From the NCBI GenBank assembly GCA_902801485.1, contig CADCIP010000005.1:1-64000 (forward strand): a stretch of DNA of 64,000 nucleotides. Direction: 5' to 3'. Position numbers and translations under genes: made by a program. The stretch comes from an uncultured Bacteroidales bacterium. GTDB taxonomy: Bacteria; Bacteroidota; Bacteroidia; Bacteroidales; Bacteroidaceae. Shown piece after piece: positions 35,165 through 44,395 of this stretch. Under the pieces are notes generated by a model, which saw only the letters and a program-made list of their open reading frames with translations, was not told the origin of the DNA and did not search any database. Within the stretch, counting starts at the first letter, position 1; each line of letters starts with the position of its first letter.

Positions 35165-36304
35165 TTAAGCTTTGTATATTTCTTCAGTTAATCCAGCTAT
35201 AGTATGCCATGAATACTCCCCTTCTGTTTTACGCACTCCGATTGCCACCCTCATAGATTTTGTGAGTTGTTCGTTAGAAAGAAGTCTACATATAGAATCT
35301 ACTAGGGCTATTTCATTACTTGGAGGAATAATAAGGCCTGTAACATTATTCTCAACCATATCTGACAGCGCACCAACTTCTGTTACAATGATAGGAGTTT
35401 CCAAAGCCAATACGGATGCCACAACGCCACTTTGTGTAGCTTCTGTATACGGGCACACCACAAAGCGCGAGTTTATAATCAAGTCGGACAGTTCTGTTAA
35501 CTCAATAAATCTATTAATAAACTTAATATAATCAAGGGACCTATATTTTGATATATCAAAGTAATAATTCCCACTTCCTGCAATAATTAATTTAATATTA
35601 GGGAATGACGCATGAACGGATTCCATAGCTTGCAACAAGTATTCAACTCCTTTATATGGAGTAATTCTGCCATAAAACAGAATATAATCGTCCGATTTCT
35701 TCGATGTGGCAAAAGCATTCATCCATTCCAAAAACCCAAGTCTAGAAACGAATATTTTCTTCGCAGACTGATGATACTTACTGATAAAAAGATCCCGCGA
35801 TTTACTATTTAATAGAATTATTTTTTTTACAAATGGATAGACAAGCATTCTTGAAAGATTTAACTTCCAACTGTTCTCTCCCTTATGCGGTATTGGATCA
35901 TGTACCGTCAAGATATAACGCTTCCTATTTTTTATTAAAAAGGGAAGCATGAAGAGATATGGTAAATCTATTTGATGGACAACATCAGGTTTGTAATCAT
36001 TAACTATTTGTTGCAATAATGAGCACACATAAGCACATTCAGAAAAAGATTTTCTTTTTTTTCTTCTGATTATATAAACATTTTCGGTGCCAATATAATT
36101 TGATATGAAACCCAGCTCGCTATATTCCGTACACTTATAAATCCCCACATCATTATGATACTCATCAAGACTAATTAATGTAGATCTGACTCTATCACCA
36201 ACACTGATTAAATACATAACCTCATTACCCGCTACAATCAATGATTTGATCAGAGGGATATCAGTATCACAATATGCTGGAGAGGAAATATAAAGTATCT
36301 TCAT
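35165..36304 (-). CDS. Glycosyltransferase family 4
   Basis: A 379-residue GT-B enzyme: D-V-V-H-Q-I-D-L-P-Y in the N-terminal domain, I-L-F-Y-G-R-I-T-P-Y-K-G-V-E-Y-L-L-Q at the start of the second domain, and V-C-P-Y-T-E-A-T-Q-S-G-V-V-A near the donor site, a common variant of the E-x7-E loop. It overlaps the flippase gene start by 4 bp and precedes hddA by 14 bp, so it may use GDP-heptose; that link is by position only. Confidence 0.8.
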   Translation of the reverse strand: MKILYISSPAYCDTDIPLIKSLIVAGNEVMYLISVGDRVRSTLISLDEYHNDVGIYKCTEYSELGFISNYIGTENVYIIRRKKRKSFSECAYVCSLLQQIVNDYKPDVVHQIDLPYLFMLPFLIKNRKRYILTVHDPIPHKGENSWKLNLSRMLVYPFVKKIILLNSKSRDLFISKYHQSAKKIFVSRLGFLEWMNAFATSKKSDDYILFYGRITPYKGVEYLLQAMESVHASFPNIKLIIAGSGNYYFDISKYRSLDYIKFINRFIELTELSDLIINSRFVVCPYTEATQSGVVASVLALETPIIVTEVGALSDMVENNVTGLIIPPSNEIALVDSICRLLSNEQLTKSMRVAIGVRKTEGEYSWHTIAGLTEEIYKA

Positions 36305-37821
36305 CTTTTATGAAATATTGAATGCACTAGAGAGACTATCATATCTTTTTCTTGTTTTGAAAATATAAGTGCATATAATGTTGCAGAAAAAACAATGACC
36401 ACAAGTGCACATAATGCCACTATGTAATACCATTCATAAGGATTACAGTATTTATAAAAAAGGAAGCCGATTACGAACGCTATTAATAACGAAAAGAATG
36501 ATGGCAACAAGACTGATTTGGCAAACGCACGTATACTAAGCTCTAGCGTTTCTCTAGCTAACACAAATAAAACTATATAATCGACGATTCGGACAACCGA
36601 CAAAACTAAGAATGCAGTATATAATGGAGCTCCTTTCTTCAAGACAAAATAAATAACCGGTAAGGAAATCAGCACCGTAAGAGAGTCCAGAATCTGATAC
36701 TTCTGCATCTTATTGTAGGCCTTGAATCCAATATCTATTGTTTTCTGGAATGTCATGACTAATTGATAAATTAAAACAGCACGAATAAATGAGACGGAAA
36801 GTTCTGGCACTTCTACCAACCACAAATCAAGTAGTTGCGGAGTATAGACAAAGAATGGCAATGACGTTATCAAAACGAAGTAATATACCGCTCTGGTTTG
36901 GAAAAAAGCATGATTCCAAAAAATTTGTTTCTCAGCATTAGCTGCTTCCTGGAACAACAAGGGCTGTGAGGCAACAACCACATTTGTTGATAGCTGTGAT
37001 ATAGCACTCTTAACTTGATAAGCGACAGCTCTTGCAGCATTGGCCGCAACCCCTCCAAAAAGATTAATAATCAGATTTGAACCCTCTTCAATTAAAGAAA
37101 AAGCCATACATCCAAAAAAATTCCAACCGGCAAATGTGGTTAAATCTTTAACTGTATCTTTATTCCAGATCTTTTTTCTTTTGCATTCAGGGAAACGCTT
37201 TGTATAACGAATTGAGGCATATCGAATTGCAACAGCTATTATAACGATTAATAGAGCATAGGTTCTTACTCTATTAAATGGTAAAACCAGTAACAAGAAA
37301 ATTGCGCCTAACTTTGACACAGCCTCGCAGATTGAAATCCATGCATAGAAATTCATTCGCTCGTTAGCAATTATAACCGCATCGTAAGGAACTGTAATAA
37401 TCGATACACCAAAAGTAATAATGGAACACTGAAACACAAATATCGCATCTGCTAAAGCACCCTCTGGGAGTACCATCTTATTGTTAATATACCATAATCC
37501 AAATAGTTCAACGACAATAATAAAAAAAAAAGCGATTGCTATATGTATCAATACACTCGTATTGAATATCTCATTGACCCGCTCATTATTACCATTCCCC
37601 TTTTCATAATTTAAAAATCGTTGAACAGAGGCCGCGAAAATGCCCTTCAAAGAACTAAAAATGGATACAACCCCACCCACTAAATTATAAAGTCCATAAT
37701 CATCAACTCCTAACGCTGATAGTAATACCCGCGAAGAATATAATGCGATAAGCATTACAACAACGCTTCTCGCGTATAACAATAAAGTATTCTTTGCTAT
37801 TACTGATGATCTACTTGCCAT
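36301..37821 (-). CDS. Repeat-unit flippase (Wzx-type, MOP superfamily)
   Basis: A 506-residue protein with about fourteen hydrophobic helices and the family opening N-T-L-L-L-Y-A-R followed by Y-S-S-R-V-L-L-S-A-L-G-V-D-D-Y-G-L-Y-N-L-V-G-G, which is characteristic of Bacteroidales polysaccharide flippases. It moves the lipid-linked repeat unit across the inner membrane. Its start overlaps or abuts the neighbouring genes on both sides, placing it in the main locus transcript. Confidence 0.88.
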   Translation of the reverse strand: MASRSSVIAKNTLLLYARSVVVMLIALYSSRVLLSALGVDDYGLYNLVGGVVSIFSSLKGIFAASVQRFLNYEKGNGNNERVNEIFNTSVLIHIAIAFFFIIVVELFGLWYINNKMVLPEGALADAIFVFQCSIITFGVSIITVPYDAVIIANERMNFYAWISICEAVSKLGAIFLLLVLPFNRVRTYALLIVIIAVAIRYASIRYTKRFPECKRKKIWNKDTVKDLTTFAGWNFFGCMAFSLIEEGSNLIINLFGGVAANAARAVAYQVKSAISQLSTNVVVASQPLLFQEAANAEKQIFWNHAFFQTRAVYYFVLITSLPFFVYTPQLLDLWLVEVPELSVSFIRAVLIYQLVMTFQKTIDIGFKAYNKMQKYQILDSLTVLISLPVIYFVLKKGAPLYTAFLVLSVVRIVDYIVLFVLARETLELSIRAFAKSVLLPSFFSLLIAFVIGFLFYKYCNPYEWYYIVALCALVVIVFSATLYALIFSKQEKDMIVSLVHSIFHKR

Positions 37822-37822
37822 T

Positions 37823-39319
37823 CTATTGATTGATTATAATATTTGACTTGTTTCCTTCGCCATTATGAACCTCAACATCCTCGGACGAGTCATTAATAAC
37901 AAATCTTTCTAGTTTAGAGAGACCCAAATGGGTTCCACATTTCATTTTATTAAAAGACCATATCGCGCCATTGTTGACGACTTTGTTTGATGATGCAAAA
38001 TAATTTTCTACTAGCGGAGTTGCTGAGATAATAGGGGTTTCATTCTTAGCATAATATGTATTATTAATAAAGACAAGCCCGTCTATTCTCAACTCACCCT
38101 CAAACTCATAAAAAGGATTTCTTCTTTTATCCGTATTAACGGCTCCACTCTCGTCAATATTATTGATAAAAGAGATGGCACCACTCACATCCTTAAACTT
38201 CACAGAAGAACCTACTCGACTATTAAAATAACACTGATTAAAGTAGATTGAGGCGATTGTAAAAATATTGTTAATTTTATTAACACCACCCTCGAAATAA
38301 ACTATTGGACCATATGCACTATTAACAAAATGACACTGATTAAATGTAGAATATGTTATGGAGGTAATTCTCTTTTCTGATTTAGCAAATTTAGATTCTA
38401 ACTTTCCGTCGTTTATCGAAGTTGCATAGAATAAAGCAACAATACTATTCTTTCCAGAGTAATTGAATTCGCAATTTTCTAATGTCCATTCCTCCCCTCC
38501 GTAATTATATACAAAGGCTTTTGTTACTTCTCCACGAAATGAAACATTTCTAAAACAATGTTTATTTGTTTGTTTATTATCCACCAAACGAGAGGCATAT
38601 ATCAAAGTTTTTGGAGGATTATTAATATCTCCTTGAATCAAAAAGTTATAAAACTGGAGTATCTCGGTACCAGAAATATCAATACCTTGCGAATTCTTTC
38701 CAAAAACCGTTATTGCACAATTATTCTGATGCGAATTACTAACACCAGAAAAAGTCGTTCCAGGAAAATAATTTAATGCATAAGAAACATCCGTAATGCG
38801 AACGGGAATATCAAAGACAAAACATCTATTAATGAATGCTGCTATAGAATTAAAAGCCCGTTGAACCTCACTCGTATTATCACTTGCACCTAATGTAGCC
38901 CACCATGAAACTTTTATAACATCAGATAAAAAAGACCCAGAAAGAGAGAATTTATCGCCAAAGACTTTTCCATAGGGAGCCACTATCCTTGTATAAGAAC
39001 CTTTTATAGCTCCATTTAGGAAACCGCCACCATTAAAATAAAGACTACATCCTTCAGGCATAGAGATACATTTCCCTTTCAAATCAATAATATCACGTAT
39101 CTCATAAATCGTATTTTGTTTATTTACTTGACTCTCAATATCTTTTGTATTATCTAATACATATATTGGACATCGAGAGATTGAACTGTCCCCATTAAAA
39201 ATTTGTGATGAACCATTAACTGTTTCACAACAATTACTGAATAAAGGGGGAATAAAAACTATTAAACAGAAAGAAAAGACTATCGTGAGTCTATAACATG
39301 CCGGTTTTAACATATTCAT
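37823..39319 (-). CDS. Exported right-handed beta-helix protein
   Basis: A 498-residue protein with a signal segment (about 9-30, L-T-I-V-F-S-F-C-L-I-V-F-I). A lipobox is not clear, though C-C occurs at 31-32. The body resembles pectate-lyase-like beta-helix proteins: C-S-L-Y-F-N-G-G-G-F-L-N-G-A-I-K-G near 90, then irregular ~22-residue rungs rich in N, F and I (for example F-R-N-V-S-F-R-G and L-E-N-C-E-F). Catalytic residues cannot be assigned. In this place it may trim, bind or modify the exported glycan. AT-rich like the flippase. Confidence 0.65.
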   Translation of the reverse strand: MNMLKPACYRLTIVFSFCLIVFIPPLFSNCCETVNGSSQIFNGDSSISRCPIYVLDNTKDIESQVNKQNTIYEIRDIIDLKGKCISMPEGCSLYFNGGGFLNGAIKGSYTRIVAPYGKVFGDKFSLSGSFLSDVIKVSWWATLGASDNTSEVQRAFNSIAAFINRCFVFDIPVRITDVSYALNYFPGTTFSGVSNSHQNNCAITVFGKNSQGIDISGTEILQFYNFLIQGDINNPPKTLIYASRLVDNKQTNKHCFRNVSFRGEVTKAFVYNYGGEEWTLENCEFNYSGKNSIVALFYATSINDGKLESKFAKSEKRITSITYSTFNQCHFVNSAYGPIVYFEGGVNKINNIFTIASIYFNQCYFNSRVGSSVKFKDVSGAISFINNIDESGAVNTDKRRNPFYEFEGELRIDGLVFINNTYYAKNETPIISATPLVENYFASSNKVVNNGAIWSFNKMKCGTHLGLSKLERFVINDSSEDVEVHNGEGNKSNIIINQ

Positions 39320-39321
39320 AT

Positions 39322-40338
39322 TTAATCAAACCCTTCAGGATTATTCTTTTGCCAATTCCAACTATCCCGCACCATCTCTTCAATGCCGTATTTAGCTTCC
39401 CATCCTAATTCTTCTTTGGCCTTAGCGGGATTGCAATAGCAAGTAGCTACATCCCCTGCCCGACGAGGCTTAATGCTATACGGCACATCAACGCCATTAA
39501 CTTTAATGAAGGCATTAACCATATCCAGAACGCTATAGCCATGGCCTGTACCCATATTATAGATTCCAAGGCCACACTTGCGTTCTATAGCCTTCAAGGC
39601 GGCCACATGGCCTGCGGCCAAGTCGCATACATGAATATAATCACGTACTCCAGTACCATCATGTGTAGGATAATCATTGCCAAACACACAAAGTTCCTTG
39701 CGTTTTCCCACAGCAACTTGGGTAATATATGGCATCAAGTTATTGGGAATACCATTAGGATTCTCACCTATTCTACCACCTGGATGTGCACCAACCGGAT
39801 TGAAGTAGCGAAGTAAAACCACATTCCATTCTGGATCTGCTTTCTGAATATCCATCAGCACCTGCTCTAGCATAGACTTTGTCCATCCGTATGGATTGGT
39901 GCACTGACCCTTGGGGCAGTTCTCCGTAATAGGAATCTCTGCAGGGTCACCGTACACTGTAGCAGAAGAGCTGAAGATGATGTTTTTGCAGTCGTGCTTC
40001 TTCATTACATCAACTAGTACAAGTGTACCAGAAATATTATTCTCGTAATACTCCCAGGGTTTCTCTACACTCTCGCCTACAGCCTTGAGGCCAGCAAAGT
40101 GGATGCAAGCATCAAACTGGTGAGCCGCAAAGACTTTTTCAAGTCCTTCACGGTCGCGAATGTCAACTTCGTAGAAAGGTATTTCCTTCACTCCTATAAT
40201 CTCCGCAACACGACGCAATCCTTCCGGATTGCTGTTGCTTAGATTATCCACAACTACAGCTGTGTGACCAGCCTTGTATAGCTCAATGATTGTGTGAGAA
40301 CCTATATATCCAGCTCCACCTGTTACGAGTATATTCAT
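39322..40338 (-). CDS. galE: UDP-glucose 4-epimerase
   Basis: A 338-residue extended short-chain dehydrogenase. It has G-G-A-G-Y-I-G-S-H at 7-15, the H-F-A-G-L-K-A-V-G-E-S segment, S-S-S-A-T-V-Y-G and the catalytic Y-G-W-T-K. The match over the whole length to GalE is strong. It interconverts UDP-Glc and UDP-Gal (or the N-acetyl forms). Higher GC than the glycosyltransferase block next to it, which suggests a more conserved part of the locus. Confidence 0.92.
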   Translation of the reverse strand: MNILVTGGAGYIGSHTIIELYKAGHTAVVVDNLSNSNPEGLRRVAEIIGVKEIPFYEVDIRDREGLEKVFAAHQFDACIHFAGLKAVGESVEKPWEYYENNISGTLVLVDVMKKHDCKNIIFSSSATVYGDPAEIPITENCPKGQCTNPYGWTKSMLEQVLMDIQKADPEWNVVLLRYFNPVGAHPGGRIGENPNGIPNNLMPYITQVAVGKRKELCVFGNDYPTHDGTGVRDYIHVCDLAAGHVAALKAIERKCGLGIYNMGTGHGYSVLDMVNAFIKVNGVDVPYSIKPRRAGDVATCYCNPAKAKEELGWEAKYGIEEMVRDSWNWQKNNPEGFD

Positions 40339-40583
40339 TTGTTTTGCTTATATCTGTTTCTGCAGCTCATCTATTTGCTGCTGTAGTTTCTTGTTATCTT
40401 CAGTCAAATCCGCCATATTTGGATGTCTGATGTCTGATGTGATTTTTTCTCCTCCTTCAATTGCTCGTCTAACTTTTTACTCGCCTCATCACGTTCCTCA
40501 AAAAAGTGAATCATGGAGATGAGTTGGGGCTTATCCATTGAAGCGTAATCTTCACTCATATCAAGAATTAGAGAATTAATCTT
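40339..40583. other. Non-coding gap between galE and the structured cassette
   Basis: Contains a partly coding-like coiled-coil stretch on the minus strand (D-E-A-S-K-K-L-D-E-Q-L-K type residues, about 40356-40560) interrupted by a heptad pair (GATGTCT, ~40430). It looks like a small helical gene broken by word repeats; I cannot name it. Confidence 0.35.
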
Positions 40584-40793
40584 TAACGAACACGAATCGC
40601 ACGAATTATACGAATCTTTTCTTTTCAGATGACAATCATATTGCTATGATTGCTTTGTAGTGACAAATGTTTTTTATTTTATTGGATGAACTTCTAAGAG
40701 CAAGCTCTTAAGATTCATCAAACAAAAACAAACTCATCATCTAAAAAGAATTCCTTACTTCATTCGTTAGATTTGATAGATTCGTGTTCGTTA
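40584..40793. repeat. Structured element, family A copy 2, with 14 bp perfect inverted ends
   Basis: Ends TAACGAACACGAAT (40584-40597) and its exact complement (40780-40793). Inside: stem CTTTTCAGATGA/TCATCTAAAAAG (40621-40632, 40737-40748, one mismatch), hairpin CAATCATA/TATGATTG (40633-40652), linker CTTTGTAGTGACAAATG and a long hairpin at 40685-40719. Same order as 14348-14540 with different stem bases. The right end supplies the TAA stop of the adjoining GxxExxY gene. Confidence 0.72.
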
Positions 40794-41162
40794 TATAACT
40801 ATCCTCTCGTGTTCCAGTTCGTCGGCATGACCAAAATTAAGCAACAGCCCCAGTTTGAAACCTGTTGCATGAAGGTAATTGTAAACTTGAGACCGGTGAG
40901 CGTCATCAAGCTCGCTTACCGCCTTCAATTCCACAATTATCTTCCCAAAGCATACAAAGTCTGCTTTGTAGGTTTGCTTAAGTTCAATGCCGTCGTACTG
41001 TATCTTTATTTCTTTCTCTCTTTCGTAAGGTATTCCATCACGTTTGAACTGAATCTCTAACGCTTCTTGATAAACCGCCTCAAGAAAGCCAGAGCCAAGG
41101 GTGTTATACACCTTGAAAGCCGCTCCTACTACTTTATAGCTTTCTTCCTTGTGGATTATCAT
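40791..41162 (-). CDS. GxxExxY family protein (PDDEXK_3), copy 1
   Basis: About 123 residues from the ATG of M-I-I-H-K-E-E-S-Y-K (41162); a longer frame would run through the repeat upstream. The name-giving motif is G-S-G-F-L-E-A-V-Y near residue 25-33, followed by the nuclease-like Y-K-A-D-F-V-C-F-G-K-I-I-V-E-L-K-A, where D, E and K form a PD-(D/E)xK-type triad. Biological role of the family is unknown. It sits between fnlC and galE within a cassette whose two outer ends are identical 14 bp sequences. Confidence 0.8.
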   Translation of the reverse strand: MIIHKEESYKVVGAAFKVYNTLGSGFLEAVYQEALEIQFKRDGIPYEREKEIKIQYDGIELKQTYKADFVCFGKIIVELKAVSELDDAHRSQVYNYLHATGFKLGLLLNFGHADELEHERIVI

Positions 41163-41169
41163 ATTCCTT

Positions 41170-41238
41170 CTTTTGAACACGAATCTCACTAATTTCACTA
41201 TCTCCTATTCGTTAGATTCGAGCAATTCGTGTTCGTTA
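41170..41238. repeat. Cassette end with 9 bp words
   Basis: ATTCGTGTTCGTTA at 41225-41238 is the same 14-mer (minus strand TAACGAACACGAAT) as at 40780-40793, and both are followed by AATCTAACGAAT after six variable bases. A further GAACACGAAT at 41175-41184 is inverted to it. The 14-mer also provides the TAA stop of fnlC. Confidence 0.65.
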
Positions 41239-42429
41239 AAACTTGCGCCAGACCATTTTGTTTACAATACCCACGTAACTTTGGATAATCTTGACTACCT
41301 TGGTAGAGACATTCTCCTCGATATAGTCAGGAACGGGAATGCCGTAGTCACCATTCTGGTTCAATGTCACTGCCGTATCTACAGCCTGGAGCAATGAATT
41401 TTCATCAATACCGGCAATGATAAAACATGCTTTATCTATTGCTTCCGGCCTTTCAGTTGAGGTGCGGATGCACACTGCGGGGAAAGGATGACCAACGCTC
41501 GTAAAGAATGAGCTTTCCTCTGGAAGTGTACCACTGTCAGAAACCACCGCAAAAGCATTCATCTGGAGGCAGTTGTAGTCGTGGAAACCAAGAGGCTCAT
41601 GTTGAATCACGCGAGGATCTAACTTGATCCTTCGACTGGGCTCAGGAGCCACCGCTGCAGCCTCAAGGCGCTTGCGGCTGCGAGGATGGCATGAGTAGAG
41701 GATTGGCATGTCATATTTCTCTGCCATCTTATTGATAGCATTGAAAAGACTCATAAAGTTCTTTTCTGTATCAATGTTTTCTTCGCGGTGAGCAGAGAGC
41801 AAGATGTACTTACCTTTCTCCAAGCCCAGACGCTTATGAATATCAGAAGCCTCAATCTCCTTGAGGTTGTTGTGCAGCACCTCCGCCATAGGCGAACCAG
41901 TCACATACGTTCTTTCCTTTGGCAGACCGGTGTCAGCCAAATACCTGCGGGCGTGCTCTGAGTAAGCCATGTTCACATCGCTGATGATGTCCACAATACG
42001 GCGGTTAGTCTCCTCGGGCAAGCACTCGTCCTTGCAGCGGTTGCCGGCCTCCATGTGGAAGATGGGGATGTGCAGGCGCTTGGCACCAATCACACTAAGG
42101 CAGCTGTTGGTATCACCCAGAACAAGTACGGCATCCGGTTTTACCTCCACCATCAGCTGGTAGCTCTTTGCTATGATATTACCCATAGTCTCACCAAGGT
42201 CGTTACCCACTGCTTCCATATAGATATCAGGATCTGCCAGCTTCAAATCCTTGAAGAATACCCCATTGAGGTTATAGTCATAGTTCTGCCCAGTATGTGC
42301 CAGCAGACAGTCAAAGTACTGACGGCACTTGTTAATAACCGCCGCCAAACGAATAATCTCCGGGCGCGTACCAACAATTATTAATAATCTTAATTTTCCG
42401 TTATTTCTAAATTCTTTCATTGCATTCAA
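41236..42429 (-). CDS. fnlC: UDP-N-acetyl-L-hexosamine 2-epimerase (UDP-L-FucNAc forming)
   Basis: A 397-residue non-hydrolysing UDP-HexNAc 2-epimerase: I-V-G-T-R-P-E-I-I-R-L near 18-28, the H-T-G-Q-N-Y-D motif, G-D-T-N-S-C-L, H-M-E-A-G-N-R and S-D-S-G-T-L-P-E-E. The G-N-R-C-K-D-E-C-L-P-E-E variant and the neighbouring fnlA and fnlB point to the FnlC/WbjD branch, which turns UDP-2-acetamido-2,6-dideoxy-L-talose into UDP-L-FucNAc, and not to plain WecB. It is separated from fnlB by an inserted GxxExxY gene with 9 bp repeats. Confidence 0.82.
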   Translation of the reverse strand: MNAMKEFRNNGKLRLLIIVGTRPEIIRLAAVINKCRQYFDCLLAHTGQNYDYNLNGVFFKDLKLADPDIYMEAVGNDLGETMGNIIAKSYQLMVEVKPDAVLVLGDTNSCLSVIGAKRLHIPIFHMEAGNRCKDECLPEETNRRIVDIISDVNMAYSEHARRYLADTGLPKERTYVTGSPMAEVLHNNLKEIEASDIHKRLGLEKGKYILLSAHREENIDTEKNFMSLFNAINKMAEKYDMPILYSCHPRSRKRLEAAAVAPEPSRRIKLDPRVIQHEPLGFHDYNCLQMNAFAVVSDSGTLPEESSFFTSVGHPFPAVCIRTSTERPEAIDKACFIIAGIDENSLLQAVDTAVTLNQNGDYGIPVPDYIEENVSTKVVKIIQSYVGIVNKMVWRKF

Positions 42430-42477
42430 TAATTTAGCGCTGATTACGCAGATTGAGCGGATTGCGCTGATTAATAT
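42430..42477. repeat. 9 bp word array (CGCTGATT type)
   Basis: Degenerate nonamers of the GCGCTGATT class directly upstream of fnlC and downstream of the second GxxExxY gene. The same class flanks that gene on its other side (42860-43010). Confidence 0.6.
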
Positions 42478-42858
42478 TTATAAACTGTTTACTCTTCTAT
42501 ATATTGATTTTGAGATGTCAGTTGTCTTGAAATTAACCAATATTCCAAGTTTCTTTCCCGTAAGTTTGAGATAGGTCATCAGTTGTGAAAAGAAAACCTC
42601 TTGCATAGATGCTACAGCCTTTAACTCAATGATTACCTTGTCATCAACCAACATATCTATGCGAAACGCATTAGGGATGGTCACACCTTCATATACTATC
42701 GGTAAGTAAACTTGGGTTTGTACCTGACATCCTGCTTTTTCCAACTCTATACGCAATGCAACCTCATAAGCAGATTCCAAGAGGCCAGGGCCTAAATTGT
42801 TATACACATTAAAGATGGCCCCACGGATCTTATAGGATATCTCGTTCTCTTGCTCCAT
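42478..42858 (-). CDS. GxxExxY family protein (PDDEXK_3), copy 2
   Basis: A 126-residue protein with G-P-G-L-L-E-S-A-Y near 33-41, then I-D-M-L-V-D-D-K-V-I-I-E-L-K-A with the D, E, K triad. It is a distant paralogue of the 40791-41162 gene, sharing the E-I-S-Y-K-I-R-G-A-I-F-N-V-Y-N-N-L-G-P opening pattern. It is placed between fnlB and fnlC, which normally are adjacent, and is bordered on both sides by CGCTGATT-type words, so it looks like an inserted cassette. Confidence 0.85.
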   Translation of the reverse strand: MEQENEISYKIRGAIFNVYNNLGPGLLESAYEVALRIELEKAGCQVQTQVYLPIVYEGVTIPNAFRIDMLVDDKVIIELKAVASMQEVFFSQLMTYLKLTGKKLGILVNFKTTDISKSIYRRVNSL

Positions 42859-42859
42859 T

Positions 42860-43009
42860 TCACTTCGTAACGCTGATTACGCTGATTGATATTGATTGCG
42901 CAGATTATACATGTTTCACATGCGCTGATTTAGCAGATTTAATATTAATATCGCTGATAGTTAAAAAATCTGCGCTATCTGCTTAATCTGTGTCATCTGC
43001 GCCCAGTGG
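42860..43009. repeat. 9 bp word array (CGCTGATT / ATCTGCG type)
   Basis: About 150 bases of nonamers of both strands (GCTGATTAC, ATCTGCGCT and relatives) between the GxxExxY gene and fnlB. The two word classes are near-complements, so the region can fold on itself. Continues the class seen inside fnlB. Confidence 0.65.
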
Positions 43010-44395
43010 CTACACTGGGTCGAAGAAGGTATCAGGACGCGAAGCGTCAAATATCTCGTTGCAGTACATCACTGTTACCAAATCCTCGGTGTCGGAGAGG
43101 TTGATGATGTTGTGAGTGTAGCCGGGGAGCATGTGGACGGCTTGGATGTGGTCGCCAGAGACCTCCCACTCCAGCACCTTGCCTTCAGGGTCATTCAGAT
43201 TCCTCTGCTGAATCAGTCCGTGACCTTTCACCACAATGAACTGCTCAAACTTGGTGTTGTGCCAATGCTGGCCTTTAGTGATACCCGGCTTAGAGATATT
43301 GATGCTCACCTGTCCCGCATTGAGGGTATGTACCAGCTCTGTAAACGAACCTCTGTCATCCACATTCATTTTCAAATCAAAAGCTGTCTTTTCGTATGGC
43401 AGATAACTGAGGTATGTGCTATACAGCTTTTTTGCAAATGAGCCAGAAGGGATCTCAGGAATCATGAGAGTTTTGGGTTGCTCTGCAAAACTCTTCAGTA
43501 ACTCTACTATTTCACCCAAAGTTACCTTGTGCGTGATGGGGCAGTAACAATAACGGTACTTCGTACACGCAGATTTCGCTGATTCTATTTGATTTCGCTG
43601 ATTATCTGCGTTCAAAAGATCTGAGTCATCTGCTCCATCTGCGTCATCTGCGGGTGCTGGAAGCACCTCCAGACCATTAAACTCACAGCGGTGCTCTTTG
43701 CCCTGCAAGCCTGCTATCATCTCGTCCACAAGGTCGTCAATGTAAAGCAGTTCCAGCTCTACGCTGGGGTCATTCACCGTATAAGGCAGGTCGTTGGCAA
43801 AGGCATTGCAGAATGTTGCCACTGCACTGTTGTAGTTGGGGCGGCACCACTTGCCAAAAAGGTTCGGGAAACGATAGATTAGTACACGGGGTACTAATCC
43901 CGCTGATTGCGCTAATTGATTTTGATCTCGCAGATTTGCGTTATCTGCCCCATCTGCGTTATCTGCGTTACGGAGAAAGTCCCTTTCGTAGTCAAGGAAC
44001 AAATCCTCACCTGCTTTCTTTGAACGGCCATACTCACTATTACCAAAACGGCCTGTTAGTGATGCCTGTTGGCTGCTGCTGAGCATCACAGGGCAAGTGT
44101 TGTGGTGCTTCTTGAGGGTATCGAGCAAGGTGCTGGCAAAGCCAAAGTTGCCTTGCATAAACTCCTCCTGGTTCTGAGGACGGTTTACGCCCGCCAGATT
44201 GAACACAAAGTCGGCCTCACGGCAATACTGATCCAACTCCTCAGGTGTGGAATCAATATCATACTCAAAGACCGCTTCTATTTTCAACTCAGGGAATCTC
44301 CTATCCTTCCCATCCTTAATATTCTTTAGGGCCGCACAAAGATTCTTACCAACAAAACCTTTGGCGCCAGTCACCAAAATATTCATTTTATTCAT
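43010..44395 (-). CDS. fnlB: UDP-2-acetamido-2,6-dideoxy-hexose 4-reductase with cupin tail; two repeat-coded inserts
   Basis: About 461 residues from M-N-K-M-N-I-L-V (44395); a longer frame begins in 9 bp repeats and is rejected. The N-terminal reductase has G-A-K-G-F-V-G, V-F-N-L-A-G-V-N-R and the catalytic Y-G-R-S-K; the C-terminal ~110 residues are a WbjC/FnlB cupin-like domain (H-W-H-N-T-K-F-E-Q-F). Two stretches, about 43560-43670 and 43905-43975, consist of in-frame 9 bp words and code for D/N/A-rich peptides such as N-A-D-N-A-D-G-A-D. The family lacks these. Together with fnlA and fnlC it makes UDP-L-FucNAc. Confidence 0.82.
   Translation of the reverse strand: MNKMNILVTGAKGFVGKNLCAALKNIKDGKDRRFPELKIEAVFEYDIDSTPEELDQYCREADFVFNLAGVNRPQNQEEFMQGNFGFASTLLDTLKKHHNTCPVMLSSSQQASLTGRFGNSEYGRSKKAGEDLFLDYERDFLRNADNADGADNANLRDQNQLAQSAGLVPRVLIYRFPNLFGKWCRPNYNSAVATFCNAFANDLPYTVNDPSVELELLYIDDLVDEMIAGLQGKEHRCEFNGLEVLPAPADDADGADDSDLLNADNQRNQIESAKSACTKYRYCYCPITHKVTLGEIVELLKSFAEQPKTLMIPEIPSGSFAKKLYSTYLSYLPYEKTAFDLKMNVDDRGSFTELVHTLNAGQVSINISKPGITKGQHWHNTKFEQFIVVKGHGLIQQRNLNDPEGKVLEWEVSGDHIQAVHMLPGYTHNIINLSDTEDLVTVMYCNEIFDASRPDTFFDPV

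Noticed and set aside
42860-43009. CRISPR array
   Set aside because: Units are 7-9 bp, degenerate and without spacers of constant length; no cas genes.
43112-44329. Plus-strand frames of 60-110 residues opposite fnlB
   Set aside because: Shadows of a strong minus-strand gene with correct family motifs.
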